Source: Sialis fuliginosa (lineage: Eukaryota; Arthropoda; Insecta; Megaloptera; Sialidae). Taken from it: a stretch of DNA of 64,000 bases. Positions 34,816 to 45,642 of the stretch are shown here, in pieces (positions within the stretch are counted from its first letter, which is position 1; each line of letters opens with the position of its first letter). The stretch spans positions 9,054,501-9,118,500 of the forward strand of contig OY540819.1 in assembly GCA_961205875.1 (NCBI GenBank), in the 5' to 3' direction. The position numbers were made by a program, and so were the translations under genes. The notes beneath the pieces are model-generated. The model was not told where the DNA came from and searched no databases. It saw nothing but the letters and a program-made list of their open reading frames with translations.

Positions 34816-35301
34816 ATTTTCATTTGGGAGATGTAAAATTATATTTCATAAGTGTGAAATCGTACTGTAAAATATATATAGTTCTAATTAATTAATTAAT
34901 GACAAATCCCACATAGAATCCACCCACGATACAACAGATATCATATGTGTAGCATATAGTGAGAAGTTATAGTGATATCCAATGATACAGTGCAGCGTGA
35001 TTATAATTTGATTACGGGACTTGCAGCACACGGTGTGTATTCAATCAGACTGTCCCATCGCTCATCGACCCCTGTCAAACGATCAGATTAGATACACCTT
35101 CTACAATTAACCTTCCTACACGTTTAATCGATTTGTATTACCTAGTTGGGATTCTATCAATTACAATGGTTATGAGGGTTTCGATAAATCGGTGTTGTGA
35201 GTTTTGCGTATTTTAATTTAACCCTGTGATGGTGATGCCAAGTCTCACGTAATTTACCGGTAGAAGGTGCTAGACACATGTTCATCTCACTAGTTGCGAT
35301 A
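34816..35301. other. No gene recognised
   Basis: This is partly balanced unique sequence (about 34910-35120, including CAGACTGTCCCATCGCTCAT). There is no open frame or repeat. It may be conserved non-coding DNA. Confidence 0.4.
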
Positions 35302-35831
35302 AGGTACTGGCACCAGTCTTGAACAATACCCCAGTGTTGAACATTTTTAAATTAGAAATATTTTTTGATATTTGATTACTGGATATTAATCTATAAACAT
35401 TTAACTGTCTTACAGCCTGATTTGATGACAATTGATCATTTTGTTTCAAAACAGTGGATAATTAATTATCGCGGTTCGACAAATTATCAAGAAAAGTGTA
35501 TTTTCTTATGTAAATGTTTTACATTCTTTTAAATTTTACGATCTTTATTTTATAAAGTTTATGTAGTAATACTTATCATTTGTTCATCACTGGATGTTAA
35601 TTACTGGTTTTTCGTTATTCATTCATTACTGGAGAAAAAAACATACACAAAATAAAAGGCTATTATTTAAAAAACAAATTATATTTTCGGATTTTGGTAA
35701 TTAAATTGATTTGATAAAGAGTTGTTTTATTAGTAACATGAGCTCAGTATAATTACAAAAAAAACTAGCCCATCAATACCAAAAAACCATATACTTTGCT
35801 CTTAGCTTGTACAAGACTGGTGCCAGTACCT
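35302..35831 (-). mobile_element. MITE-T copy 7, inverted
   Basis: Both terminal repeats, AGGTACTGGCACCAGT and its inverse, are perfect. TA is at 35300-35301 and 35832-35833. At 530 bp it is the longest copy in the window. Confidence 0.9.
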
Positions 35832-36434
35832 TATTTCTTTTCTGTGTTACTACTACCTAATGGCAACATACACACATGATTTTTCTTATGCACATCTAAG
35901 GCACAGTACTTAACCTAACCTTATCTAATTATTTTTCGATATAATTTTTGGGGATCTATAGCTCCCTCGCGAAGAATTTCCAGACACATCTTTTTTACTT
36001 AAACATCTGTTAAAGTTTGGCATGCTAGTTCTGAATCACACTATATAAAAAAGTAATTCATAAATTCACAATACACTCCTGATTCTAAATTTTATTGTCT
36101 ACTCATGACATGAGCCAGCCCTGTATATAAATACACAGACATACACACATAATACATAATTCAAACTCTCTGCTGCACTTTCCGTAAATTGCTGTTTTAA
36201 TCTAATAATGCACTCAGATATTAATGAACGGAATACTGGCTATTTTTTTGATTTATATTGGTTGACTTACTGCAGATTAAAAATTCCTCATATATTTATA
36301 GATATATATTGTATCCATATACAGACGAAAGAGTTTTAAAAAAAATTGAATTAACTATAATGAACTGGATGGATATAATGCAATATGAATTAATCTACAT
36401 ATTTATGCATATGTAAGTAGAGTCGCATGTAGAA
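35832..36434. other. No gene recognised
   Basis: This is AT-rich DNA containing CTTAACCTAACCTTATC at 35910. No exon or defined repeat is present. Confidence 0.5.
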
Positions 36435-36862
36435 TTGTAGAAGTGGTCGACCAGTTTTCATTCAAATTCGCTTATCACAAACTTATTAGGCTCTTCCTCA
36501 CTCATATCAAAATAAATCAAAAATACCCCAAAAAATTTCATTATTTGTATTAAAAGTATTTAATTTAAGTTTCAAGTAAATCTAACCAAAAATATACATA
36601 TATATATTTTCCCATACAAATATTTACACCCCTTTTTATCCCCATAGGGGTTGAATTTCGAAAAATCTTTTTTTATTGGATATCTACGTCATAAAAGGAA
36701 GACATCCCTGAAATTTCACGTTTCTAGGTCCAGGGGTTTCGGCTGGACGACGATGAATCAGGACATGTTATTAAACTTATAACAAAAGTCGATTAAATTA
36801 CTTTTTTTATTTTTTTTTATAATAAATATTAAAACACTGCCAAGTAAATGCACAGTGCTTTA
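36435..36862. repeat. Composite of Helitron-like pieces
   Basis: The Helitron-associated block AGTTTTCATTCAAATTCGCT is at about 36455. An inverted copy of repeat S (CGTTTCTAGGTCCAGG) follows at about 36600-36775. An inverted end piece of repeat R (AAAAGTCGATTAAATTAC to TGCCAAGTAAATGCACAG) is at 36784-36860. The pieces are in mixed orientation, which suggests successive insertions or a composite element. Confidence 0.5.
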
Positions 36863-38598
36863 TTATATGTATATAGATATTATTTTTATAATATGTTTAA
36901 AAACAAACCAATAAAAATAATAGATTCAGTCCTGCAACAAACATTAAAACAATTCCCTGTAAATAATTTACTAAAAACGCTTTGTGTCCTTGTTAGTCTA
37001 GCATTTCTCGCTCTTAGCCGATAATCATTTCATTAGTCTCTCCGACGAGGTTTTAGCAAGATTACAATTCCGTAGATTAACGTGGAAGACTTCGTCTGAA
37101 CGAAGTGGTGGGGGTACAGCAGCGAGTGGTGGGGGAAGATCGATTGTATTAGCTAATTGCCCGAAGTAACCGACCGCCCTACATCCCCAAACCCTTGACG
37201 AGGATCCCTCCTAATGGAGGTGTTAGATGCTCATCCCGTTAGAGTGGTTTCAATTGTTACATGCTATTTTTACGTTTATGCAATCGTAAAATTGCACTCG
37301 CATTTGTTGCTTTTTGTACTTTAGTTTTTTATTCGTACGTAATTAGTTCAGTTGGAAATATGATTTTATCGTCTTGATTATTCATGCTATTGGAATAATA
37401 TCTTGGTTTTATGTTTTATATAACTGCATTTTTATATTTTGAAGAATACATCACATCTTATAGATTTTATAATATAACAGTTATAATAATATTAAAAAGA
37501 TAAAACAATTAACATACTACAATGAAAAGAAAATTCAGACACTATGAGGTAAAAATTTAATAAAAGCAATTGGAAAATAAAAATGACTTACGTTTTTTGT
37601 ACGTTTTTAAATTTATTTTCATAATAAATTGGCAACACTTGTTTCTCTTCTATTTAAATTACTGCCTCTATGTTTTACTTATTTATAGGTTAGGTGACAT
37701 TCCGACATCCAGTCTACAAAAATAATAAACTGAAATTTTTCTGTTCCAATGTTCATGTAAACTTAAAGAATTCGGAATAGAAATTTCATGAAAATGAAGA
37801 ACAATCTTTTTTATTCATTGAATATGATGGTGTTATAATAAATTAAACTTCATTTTTAATTATGTTTAATTAACTTAGTTTTTATTAACCTTGAAATTTT
37901 CTTTATTTAAAAAAAAAATGCATGGCTATCGAAATATTTCGTTATGTCAACTTACTTGTATATTTTGAAAAATATATATTACATTTTATATATTTTTTTC
38001 ATATTACAAAGGTGGGTGTCTTTGTATTATTCTGTTCTATAAATTACAAATATTCGTTAAAAATAAAAATAATATAACAGGCATTTTAAGGAGCTATAAA
38101 AAAGCATAATAACATGCATAAATAACAATACATAATTTCCATTTATAATTTACTAGTATATATTATAATAATTATTAACGACACACCTTCCAACCGATAA
38201 TTGAATTAATGAATCATGTAGAATCACTAATGACGACAAACATAATATACAGCATTGTGCATATATGAAGACTAACTAATCCGCCTTAATTAAGGCGAAA
38301 CAAACAATGATATTAATGAGACATTAAAAATTACTCATTAACAGTCGCAGTTTAAATAATACATAAATCAAGTTCAAAGCGTTTACACCTAAAGATTTTA
38401 AATACATAATAAAATGTTGCAAAATAAATTGTATACATAATTATCGATATATTAATACGTGAACATCGAAAATTATCGTACGTTTTTTTAGTATTTATTA
38501 TAAAAGGAGGTGAATGAAACTTATATCATTCGTAAGGTACTGTACCATAGATGTGCACAAAAAAGTTAAGGCAGGTAAAATAAAGTAAACATACTCAC
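36863..38598. other. No gene recognised; GC-richer islet at 37060-37240
   Basis: The islet has GGAAGACTTCGTCTGAACGA, two GTGGTGGGGG words (37107, 37127) and a TTAGCTAATTGCCCGAAGTA block, and no repeat partner. The remainder is AT-rich. At 38282-38297 there is a perfect 16-bp palindrome, CGCCTTAATTAAGGCG. Confidence 0.4.
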
Positions 38599-38648
38599 AT
38601 GATTTCCCCTTGCATCGTTCAGCAGCATAGCAATACTCCTAGTACCAC
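38599..38648 (-). CDS. Candidate 50-nt micro-exon, product unknown
   Basis: On the minus strand a pyrimidine-rich acceptor (TATTTATTTTTGCCTCTAG) precedes the segment and a consensus donor GTGAGT (38598-38593) follows it. Only one frame is open: two bases completing a codon, then 16 codons reading GTRSIAMLLNDARGNH. Both splice sites are strong and the codons are balanced, although the surrounding DNA is AT-rich. It would enter in phase 1 and leave in phase 0. I do not recognise the peptide. A chance match of two good splice sites around a short GC-richer stretch remains possible. Confidence 0.4.
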
Positions 38649-40790
38649 CTAGAGGCAAAAATAAATAGTTTTAGGTTTCTGTCAAACGTAGAGAATGCGG
38701 TACTTATAGAGATCTCAATTCGCGTGTTTTTATTTGGAAATTTTTGTTGTAAAATCAGGTTATTTCGTTATAACGAAGTTTTACTGTATTTTTTAAATAA
38801 TATTTTTTGATATTTTTGAATTTCTTATAAATTGTAGAACTCATATCTCATACATAATTTTTATTAATTATTTATAAAAACGTAATTTATGATTCCCAAG
38901 TTAAAATATCCAATCAACGAAATATAATTTTTTAGACCAAATTATTGAAAGTGACCATACCACTGTTCTATCCGATCGTGTATTTTATTATTAATTAACG
39001 GCTTATTATAACAAATTGCTAATTTATAATGTTGTATCTAGGAAACGCGTTAATTAAAACTAAATACACCTAGAACAGTAATATATTATAAATTCACATT
39101 TAGTTGCAAACTTTTAATTAATATTATATAAATACACCTGAACACATTACGCAAACTTAGACATTAAGATGATTTGTAACGGGGAGAAGTGGCTGGGATT
39201 CCTATTTTATTAACTAATTTACCACAGATTAGTTCGTGCTCCTTATATTCAACTTATTTAATGAGTTTTATGTTTTTCTCAAATGTTACCTTTTTTCAAT
39301 TTAACTTGGTGGTACTTTTTATAAAAATGATAATATCGCGTGAATTTCATTTCTAAAGAAGACGAAATGTTCATCGAAATGCCGAGTTAAAGAATAACGG
39401 GGCTAGGGCCCCAATAACTGCAAAATCCTAATATCGGAAATTTCAAATAATATAACTACCAATTTTAGTACTATTTCGCCAATTTTCATTCGATTACATT
39501 AAAATTTTAAAACAATAAAAAAGATAGTTAAAACTACTTTAGTAAATTGCATTAAAATTGGGCAAAAATTATTTGTGTAACAGCACTTTGAATTTTGAAA
39601 ATTGACGAATTTAAGCTAAAAAATTGATTTTTCTTCGTTTAAAACATGATTTTCAAAGAGAATAACTTTATGAATGTGTATAATTCAAGATTTTTTAATT
39701 AGGGCTTGTAGATACATTACGAAAGATATTTGATTTAAAAAATATATATACGAATTTGAATATTTGCATATCGAAAAAAACGTTTTTTACAAAAATGGCT
39801 AATTGAGAAAAATGATGGTCATTTTTGGATTCAGCGTGCCCAAATTACCCCAGAAAAGTTGTTGTATACCCAGCAAACAGACATATTTTTTGTCGGCCAG
39901 TGTAATTCATGTTTTTGAAGTTTTTCAATTCAAGTTTTAAATATTTTTATGTAAATACATAAAACTCAAATTTGAATGCTGGTTATTTATAAACATTTAA
40001 GGTAAATATTTGTATGATTTAAAATAAATACCGATAAAATATGAATTTAATATGAACTACAAACTCAAACGCTAACAATTTCAACAAATTAATAAAAACC
40101 ACAATAGTTCTGTGTTTTAGTTACATGAAAATAATTAATATGCATTAGTTTCAATAAAACTTTTAGATATTTAGTTTGTTAAATTTTATATGTTGGACAT
40201 ATAAAATGTATATGTGGTATTAATTAATACCACATTTCCAAAGCTGTGTATAGCAGTGGTTTTAAAAATCTAGTTTTAGTATCCTTATAAGGTAGGGTAG
40301 AATTATAACGTGAAGGTATGTACATATGTTACTGTCATGTTTAAATTTGTTAGAAATCTAAAAAAAGTAAATCTATAAGAAATGCTGTTTTATATTTATA
40401 GTTTAAATAGTTTTGTAGATAATAATGTAATTAAACATAAATAAGTGCAGTCAGTGTCAAAATTTTCTTTCGATCTTGAAAATATTAAACATATTTTGTA
40501 CATTTTCTTAGATTATTTTTGATACCTCACTTGCCGGAATTGAATTAAAAAAATTGGTAACCCATTTGTTCCCTTCAAAACGTTATTTTAAATTTTTGAT
40601 CTGTTTATGTTTCACCATTTAATACAATTATTACTGTACACACTGTAAGTACAAAACTGCTATGCTTAGCCCATCAAAAAACTCCCTATTCATCATATTG
40701 GTCGGAAATCCTTTTCCAATAGCTTAATAATAATATATATTATATTTATGCATATTATGCTGACATTTCATTGATTAAGGACCTTTTTAT
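38649..40790. other. No gene recognised
   Basis: This is long AT-rich DNA. A block from about 39360 to 39880 (CGGGGCTAGGGCCCCAATAA, GGGCAAAAATTATTTG, CCCAGCAAACAGACATATTT) looks like an old dispersed repeat. GTGGTATTAATTAATACCAC at 40214-40233 is a perfect palindrome. Confidence 0.45.
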
Positions 40791-40820
40791 AATTAATTAA
40801 TTAATTAATTAATTAATTAA
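40791..40820. repeat. (AATT)n microsatellite
   Basis: These are 30 bases of uninterrupted AATT tetranucleotide, self-complementary. Confidence 0.95.
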
Positions 40821-42837
40821 AGCAAATAATATCGAAGAAGACCTTTTGTTCCACGACAACACATGGAATTTATTTCTCATTTATCATTCAACAAATAATA
40901 AAAATAAAACAAATACTGATAGAGCACATGTTGAAAATAAAACGATAGATAATTAATTACTGTTCATATAACCCCCGGCTGCTTCCACAACATAATGAGA
41001 AGATTCTTAAATTAATTAATTAACTAATTAAATCCTTTATTAAAACTATCTGTATGAAACTAAACTGTGATATCTAAACTAGGTTACCTTCTATTAGAAC
41101 CGTCGATAGTATAGTAACCACTACTGGTACATCAGCTTGCATGGTAGTGGTCAATTACCAGGGGTGAAACTAGAAGAAAGAGTGCATTGTGATTCTAGTC
41201 CTTAAATATCCTCCTCATACAATTTTTTATCCAGGAAGAAATTCTATAAATTGATGATCTTAGGCCACAGCATGAGCAAAGCGATTTACAATTTAAAACA
41301 TACGTTTTAAATTATTTTATTATTATTTTAATGTATGTATTTCTAGAATTAATAGAGCAAACACGTAAGGATGATGCTCGAAATCCCCCCCCCCCAGGCC
41401 TTATAAAGATCTGTAAATACTAGGCGACTTCTCCCTGTCTTTCCTTATGTAAAAATTTTATTGATTTAAGGGGGCAGACCCAGTTGGGACTTCCAAAAAA
41501 AGCTCTTTTTAGGATTTTTTTTGGTCACGCATTAAAATAATTAATAACAAATGTTTTTCCACATGAAAGATATGTATTTACAGAAAATATTGTAATTTTT
41601 CTATGGCAAAATATTAAAAAATAAGTGGGATACAGCAAATTTGGAAGTGTTTTGCTCGTCACTAGACCATCTAAAATAAAAAATATATAAGGGATCATTA
41701 GCTAATGACATAATGCTCCGGATGAACGAAGGGATTTGAAAAATTTTGAATTTTCACAAAATGGCGGATATTGAAAGTCAAAATTCTTTATTCGACTAAA
41801 ATTTCACTCGCATTTTCGGCTATAAAAAAAATAATAATCGTCCAAAAAAAATCCTTCGTTCATCCGGAGGACAATAATATATAGAATAAGTGAGAGAAAT
41901 TTCAAAGCGATCGGCAAAGCCGTTCTCATGTTACAGTGATCACCGACTTCGATAACATGGTTTCGAGAAAAACGCGTTTAAAGTTTTGAGTACGTATTGC
42001 ATGCAGATAAAAAAAAAAATTTTGGAACTTACACTGAATCGTCTATGGACAGGACATTTGTCTGAAATTTTCAGAGAATACTTTTGAAATATTCTACTGA
42101 TTTCAATTAACGTATTTAAATTTTTTTTTAATTGTGGTGGGGTTAGTATCCTTTCAAAAGTCAGATCTATGAAAACAAATAATTGAGAAAAATTATTAAC
42201 GATCTTATTCGAAGTAAAATGTTTAAATTTTATAATTTTAATACTTTTACCCGTTATCTAGGGGCTATAAATTAAAACTACACCTCTGTATGGTGCAGAG
42301 GGTTGTTTCGAAGGAAAGTGAGGTGGATATATAGACGTGGGTCAAACCCCTCCCAGCGGTGTATGAAGTTTAAGTTGCCGAACAAGCACTAGCTTAATTA
42401 GCAATTGATTCAGGTATTAGCTTGTCAAGAACATCAGACTTAGTAATAGAATTTAAATTAGACAGATTTTATACAATAGGGTCAGTTTAGCAGAATTACA
42501 TGAACGTGTAGTATGTTTGCTAGTGTGTTTCTTGTTTATGTCATAATATGTAGTAGTAGTCGTATGTCTTTTTACTTCGATGATGTTCTTATATTTTTAT
42601 TTATAATATAATTATATTATAAACGTTACCTATGTATGTGTTATAACGTGGGTGTATATTGTTAGCTCTAATATCAGTAATCTTAATATTGTTAGCCCTT
42701 ATATATGCACGCAGAGAATTTTCTATTAAAAATTGCTTTGATAAGCTTGGGACATCGCAACATTTTGTGGGCCCCATTAGTATTTTTTTTGTTCTAAATT
42801 ATTTTCCAATGTTTGGCACTTTTATCTGGTTATATCC
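40821..42837. other. No gene recognised; one inverted repeat and a C-run
   Basis: A C-run lies at 41385-41395. CTCCGGATGAACGAAGGGAT (41716) and its inverse (41849-41869) bracket a segment of about 110 bp containing AAAATGGCGGATATTG. This probably belongs to a larger decayed element between about 41470 and 42260, but no terminal repeat was found. Confidence 0.45.
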
Positions 42838-43206
42838 TACAAAATACACATAAATATACATTGTTAATTTGTCATACGATCAACCGTTTACAAGAAATAC
42901 GATAGTAAATCTAGTATAGCAAAATTTGACTTAATACGAATGCTTGAAATTACACAAAATAAATTTATATTCTTGTTTGAGAATTAAAAATAAGAAAAAA
43001 AGTTCATGTAAATATACCTCCTTCTGCATCCTTATCAAGAGATAGCAATTTTTAATTTCGTTTTTTAGTCAGATTAGTTAAGTGTAACGTATACAACTGG
43101 CTATAGGTCTAAATGGTCAACTTTTTTTCTTATATTTAATCCTAGAACAAATTCTGCAATACTCAACGGTTGATCTTATGACAAATAAACATTGTATTTT
43201 GTGACA
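42838..43206. repeat. Imperfect inverted repeat, possible MITE
   Basis: The left arm (42838-42893) has ACAAAATACA, TACATTGTTAATTTGTCATA and CGATCAACCGTT. The right arm (43163-43206) mirrors ACAAAATACAATG, TTATTTGTCATAAGATCAAC and CGTT. Target duplications are not clear. ORFs at 42659 and 43484 flank it and have no domain. Confidence 0.55.
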
Positions 43207-44149
43207 TATAACCATATAAAAATACTAGCTAAAAATTAGAGGTCCCATTGACTTCATACATCCTTGGTCTAAATAATCATTGGTTGATGCTGGAAATCGA
43301 TAACACGTATAAATACTAAAATGAATGTCAAGTTTCATTACTATATCACAATGAGTTCTCTAGTTCTCTAGAAAGATGTTAAAAACCAAGGTTTCCTCTT
43401 AAGTTGTTAAAATAATCGATGTTTGACTATGAGAGCATATTATCGTCAAATTTAAAAATATTTTTGCCCTCTTTCAAATTTTTTTGAACCTTATTTTGGG
43501 GTATTTAAAAAAATACTCAATTAATCTATTTCTATTAATGAGTCGGTCACTATATATTTTTCCTGATACATTTTTATTGCCAAGTTCATCCATTATAATT
43601 GCATTTTTTATTTCTTATAGCATAAATTTTTTTATAAATTTTCAACCGATGACGTCCTTGTTCCACAAATTCATAAAATGGGCTAAGTGGCTCGTTATGA
43701 TCTATAAACATTCATAATCTATTGTTTTCTTTGAACTAGCATTATATTATCCAATTAATAAATAATGGTATTGACTCCAACGTCAAATATTGGAAAATAA
43801 CAATTCAGATTTCTCTAAATAGATTATGGTGGCATAATGAAGTCTGAGCCTCTTAACTAAAATCTTAGTAACACAATTATTAGAACGACTTGTTTGTCTC
43901 GTGTTCTCTAATTAACTCTTCAAAGGTATTAGCAATATCTGGTTAGGAGTGTACCGAAGAAATAATGCTAACACAGCTTATATTATTATATGTAATAAAA
44001 AAATATTTATATGGGATTATGTTCGCGATATTAATTATATAATGACTTAAATTTCATTATACATTACTGTTATACTTTTATAATACTATAGTTCATAATA
44101 TGAACTACCTGTTATGAACAAAAAAATTATCTTTTCACAGGAAGGAGAT
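43207..44149. other. No gene recognised
   Basis: This is AT-rich DNA with only chance ORFs. Confidence 0.5.
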
Positions 44150-44373
44150 TGTCGTAATTATTAAGATATAAAAATGTTTTTCTTTTTATCAGAGAGTTAA
44201 AAATTTGATGAGTTATGCGTGTGACAAGGATTCAGGGGACAGACAGACACACATACACATACAGTCAGACGAAAAGTCTTTGTCTTGACCTGAACCGGAA
44301 AATCAAGGAAGATCAAGTTAACATTTTAAAACGATCACAAAGCTTCTCGTATCTTTGATATGGCGAGGAAATA
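44150..44373 (-). mobile_element. Dispersed repeat R, copy 4, minus strand
   Basis: Read on the minus strand it gives ATATCAAAGATACGAGAAGC, then a TCAAGACAAAGAC block and CCTGAATCCTTGTCACACGC, matching the 5' third of copies 1-3. It stops before the ACCGATATTAATG block. Confidence 0.65.
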
Positions 44374-44421
44374 AAAATTTAAATTAATCGGAACTGAGTG
44401 TGTGTGAGTATATACCTAATA

Positions 44422-44890
44422 TAGTGGCACCAGTCTTGGCAAGGACTCCAGTAATGGCAATTTTTTTAATTAAATGTACTGTATTAGAAATATTTGATTA
44501 TATTTGATTACTACCATTTCTGAATATTAATCTATATACATTTAACTGTCTTACAGCGTGATTTGATAATAATCGGCCAATAGGTGTCAAAATGGTAGAC
44601 ATTTAAACTAATTATTAGTATAATTTATTTATTAACTATTGTATTATCATAGAATTTGCTTTACATTAGCAAGTGTCCATCACTGCGTGCTCATTACTGG
44701 TTTTACCTTTGCCATTACTGAAGAAAAAACATTTAAAAAACAAACTATACTTGCGAACTTTGGTAATTAAATTGATTAAATAAAGAGTTTTATTAGTAAC
44801 ATGAGTTCATGAAAATTACAAAAAAAAGTCCATTAATCCAAAAAAAACGAAAACTTGCTCTTATAGCGGCCATAACTGGTACCTTTACCA
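44422..44890 (-). mobile_element. MITE-T copy 8, inverted
   Basis: The copy is nearly full length. Its left end is shortened to TAGTGGCACCAGTCTTGG and its right end is rearranged to ACTGGTACCTTTACCA. Internal blocks such as TTAACTGTCTTACAGCGTGA are well preserved. It ends about 270 bp before the autonomous pogo element. Confidence 0.85.
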
Positions 44891-45158
44891 TATGTATTTT
44901 TTAATAAAAAAATTCGTATCCTTTTTATCCGGAACACTCGATGCACATATATAAAATATACATGTATTCACCATAAAATCTGCACTACCTTTAATATGAA
45001 TTCACTTCTCCTAGATCAATTTCGTTATTACGTAATCTGGTAATGAACTCGCACTACTCCAATCTGCCTCACACCCGAACTCCCTTTCCATCATGTATTT
45101 TCCTACGGCCTGGCCGCGTCTCTAAATGGGTAACATGATTTGATTGCGATAAAATATA
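44891..45158. other. Unassigned sequence before the pogo element
   Basis: This short unique stretch with more balanced composition (45050-45125) is the insertion-site flank of the autonomous transposon. No gene is visible. Confidence 0.5.
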
Positions 45159-45405
45159 TAGGGGAAGTCCGGGAGACTTGCCCAGGTGGGAGAGTTGAAC
45201 CATCTTTCAAAATTCAATTTAAATTTCGCGCTAATGAAACGTTAATACTGTCATTGGTCGTGCGCGGAAGGCCAATTACAAGTATGCCGCCATTTTGTAA
45301 GATGGCTAGTTTGTTCGGCTGTCAGGGTGTGAAACGTGTTTTTGTTGCCGCGGAGTGATTTTTTATAATTTTAATAGTTTTGAGGTTACGATCGTGTTTA
45401 TTGAG

Positions 45406-45636
45406 GTACGTATTGTGTGTTACTATTATTACGTTGCCTGGTTATTGTAGTTTGACGCATGCTAAGTGTTTTTTTCTATGATTGAAGGTTTTCTCTGTGA
45501 CAAAAGTTAAATGTCAAAGTATTGGGTGCGGGAGACTTGCACCATGGCGTGTGAGGGAGACATGTTCAGTGGTTCATGTCTCCCTCTGTAGTATAAACGG
45601 TAGTTTCTTTTGATTTTTTTATATATTTTTTTGCAG
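45406..45636 (+). other. Probable 5'UTR intron of the transposase gene
   Basis: The donor GAG|GTACGT at 45405/45406 and the acceptor TATATTTTTTTGCAG ending at 45636 fit the GT-AG consensus. The first exon has no in-frame ATG, so splicing would leave the start at 45643. The intron itself contains copies of the sub-terminal motif (45530-45540, 45555-45585), so transposase binding could overlap its own leader region. Confidence 0.6.
45530..45587. promoter_or_regulatory. Internal copies of the transposon end motif
   Basis: GGGAGACTTGC at 45530-45540 repeats bases of the left terminus. GAGGGAGACATG at 45553-45564 and CATGTCTCCCTC at 45575-45586 form an inverted pair with a 10-bp spacer. At the other end the related words are GGTCAACTCTCCCC (48465-48478), GGTTCAAATGTCCC (48486-48499), GGGGAGATTTGAC (48507-48519) and GGTTCAAGTCTCCC (48684-48697). 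I infer sub-terminal transposase binding sites. Confidence 0.6.
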
Positions 45637-45642
45637 AAAACA

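Noticed and set aside
40791-40820. The (AATT)n tract as a possible functional palindrome
   Set aside because: It is a simple microsatellite, expected in such AT-rich DNA.
42659-43717. Hydrophobic ORFs resembling membrane proteins
   Set aside because: Hydrophobicity follows from T-rich DNA; no start context, splice site or homology.
45140-45358. 72-residue ORF spanning the left end of the pogo element
   Set aside because: It starts outside the element, crosses the terminal repeat, lacks a natural start and covers the probable non-coding leader exon.
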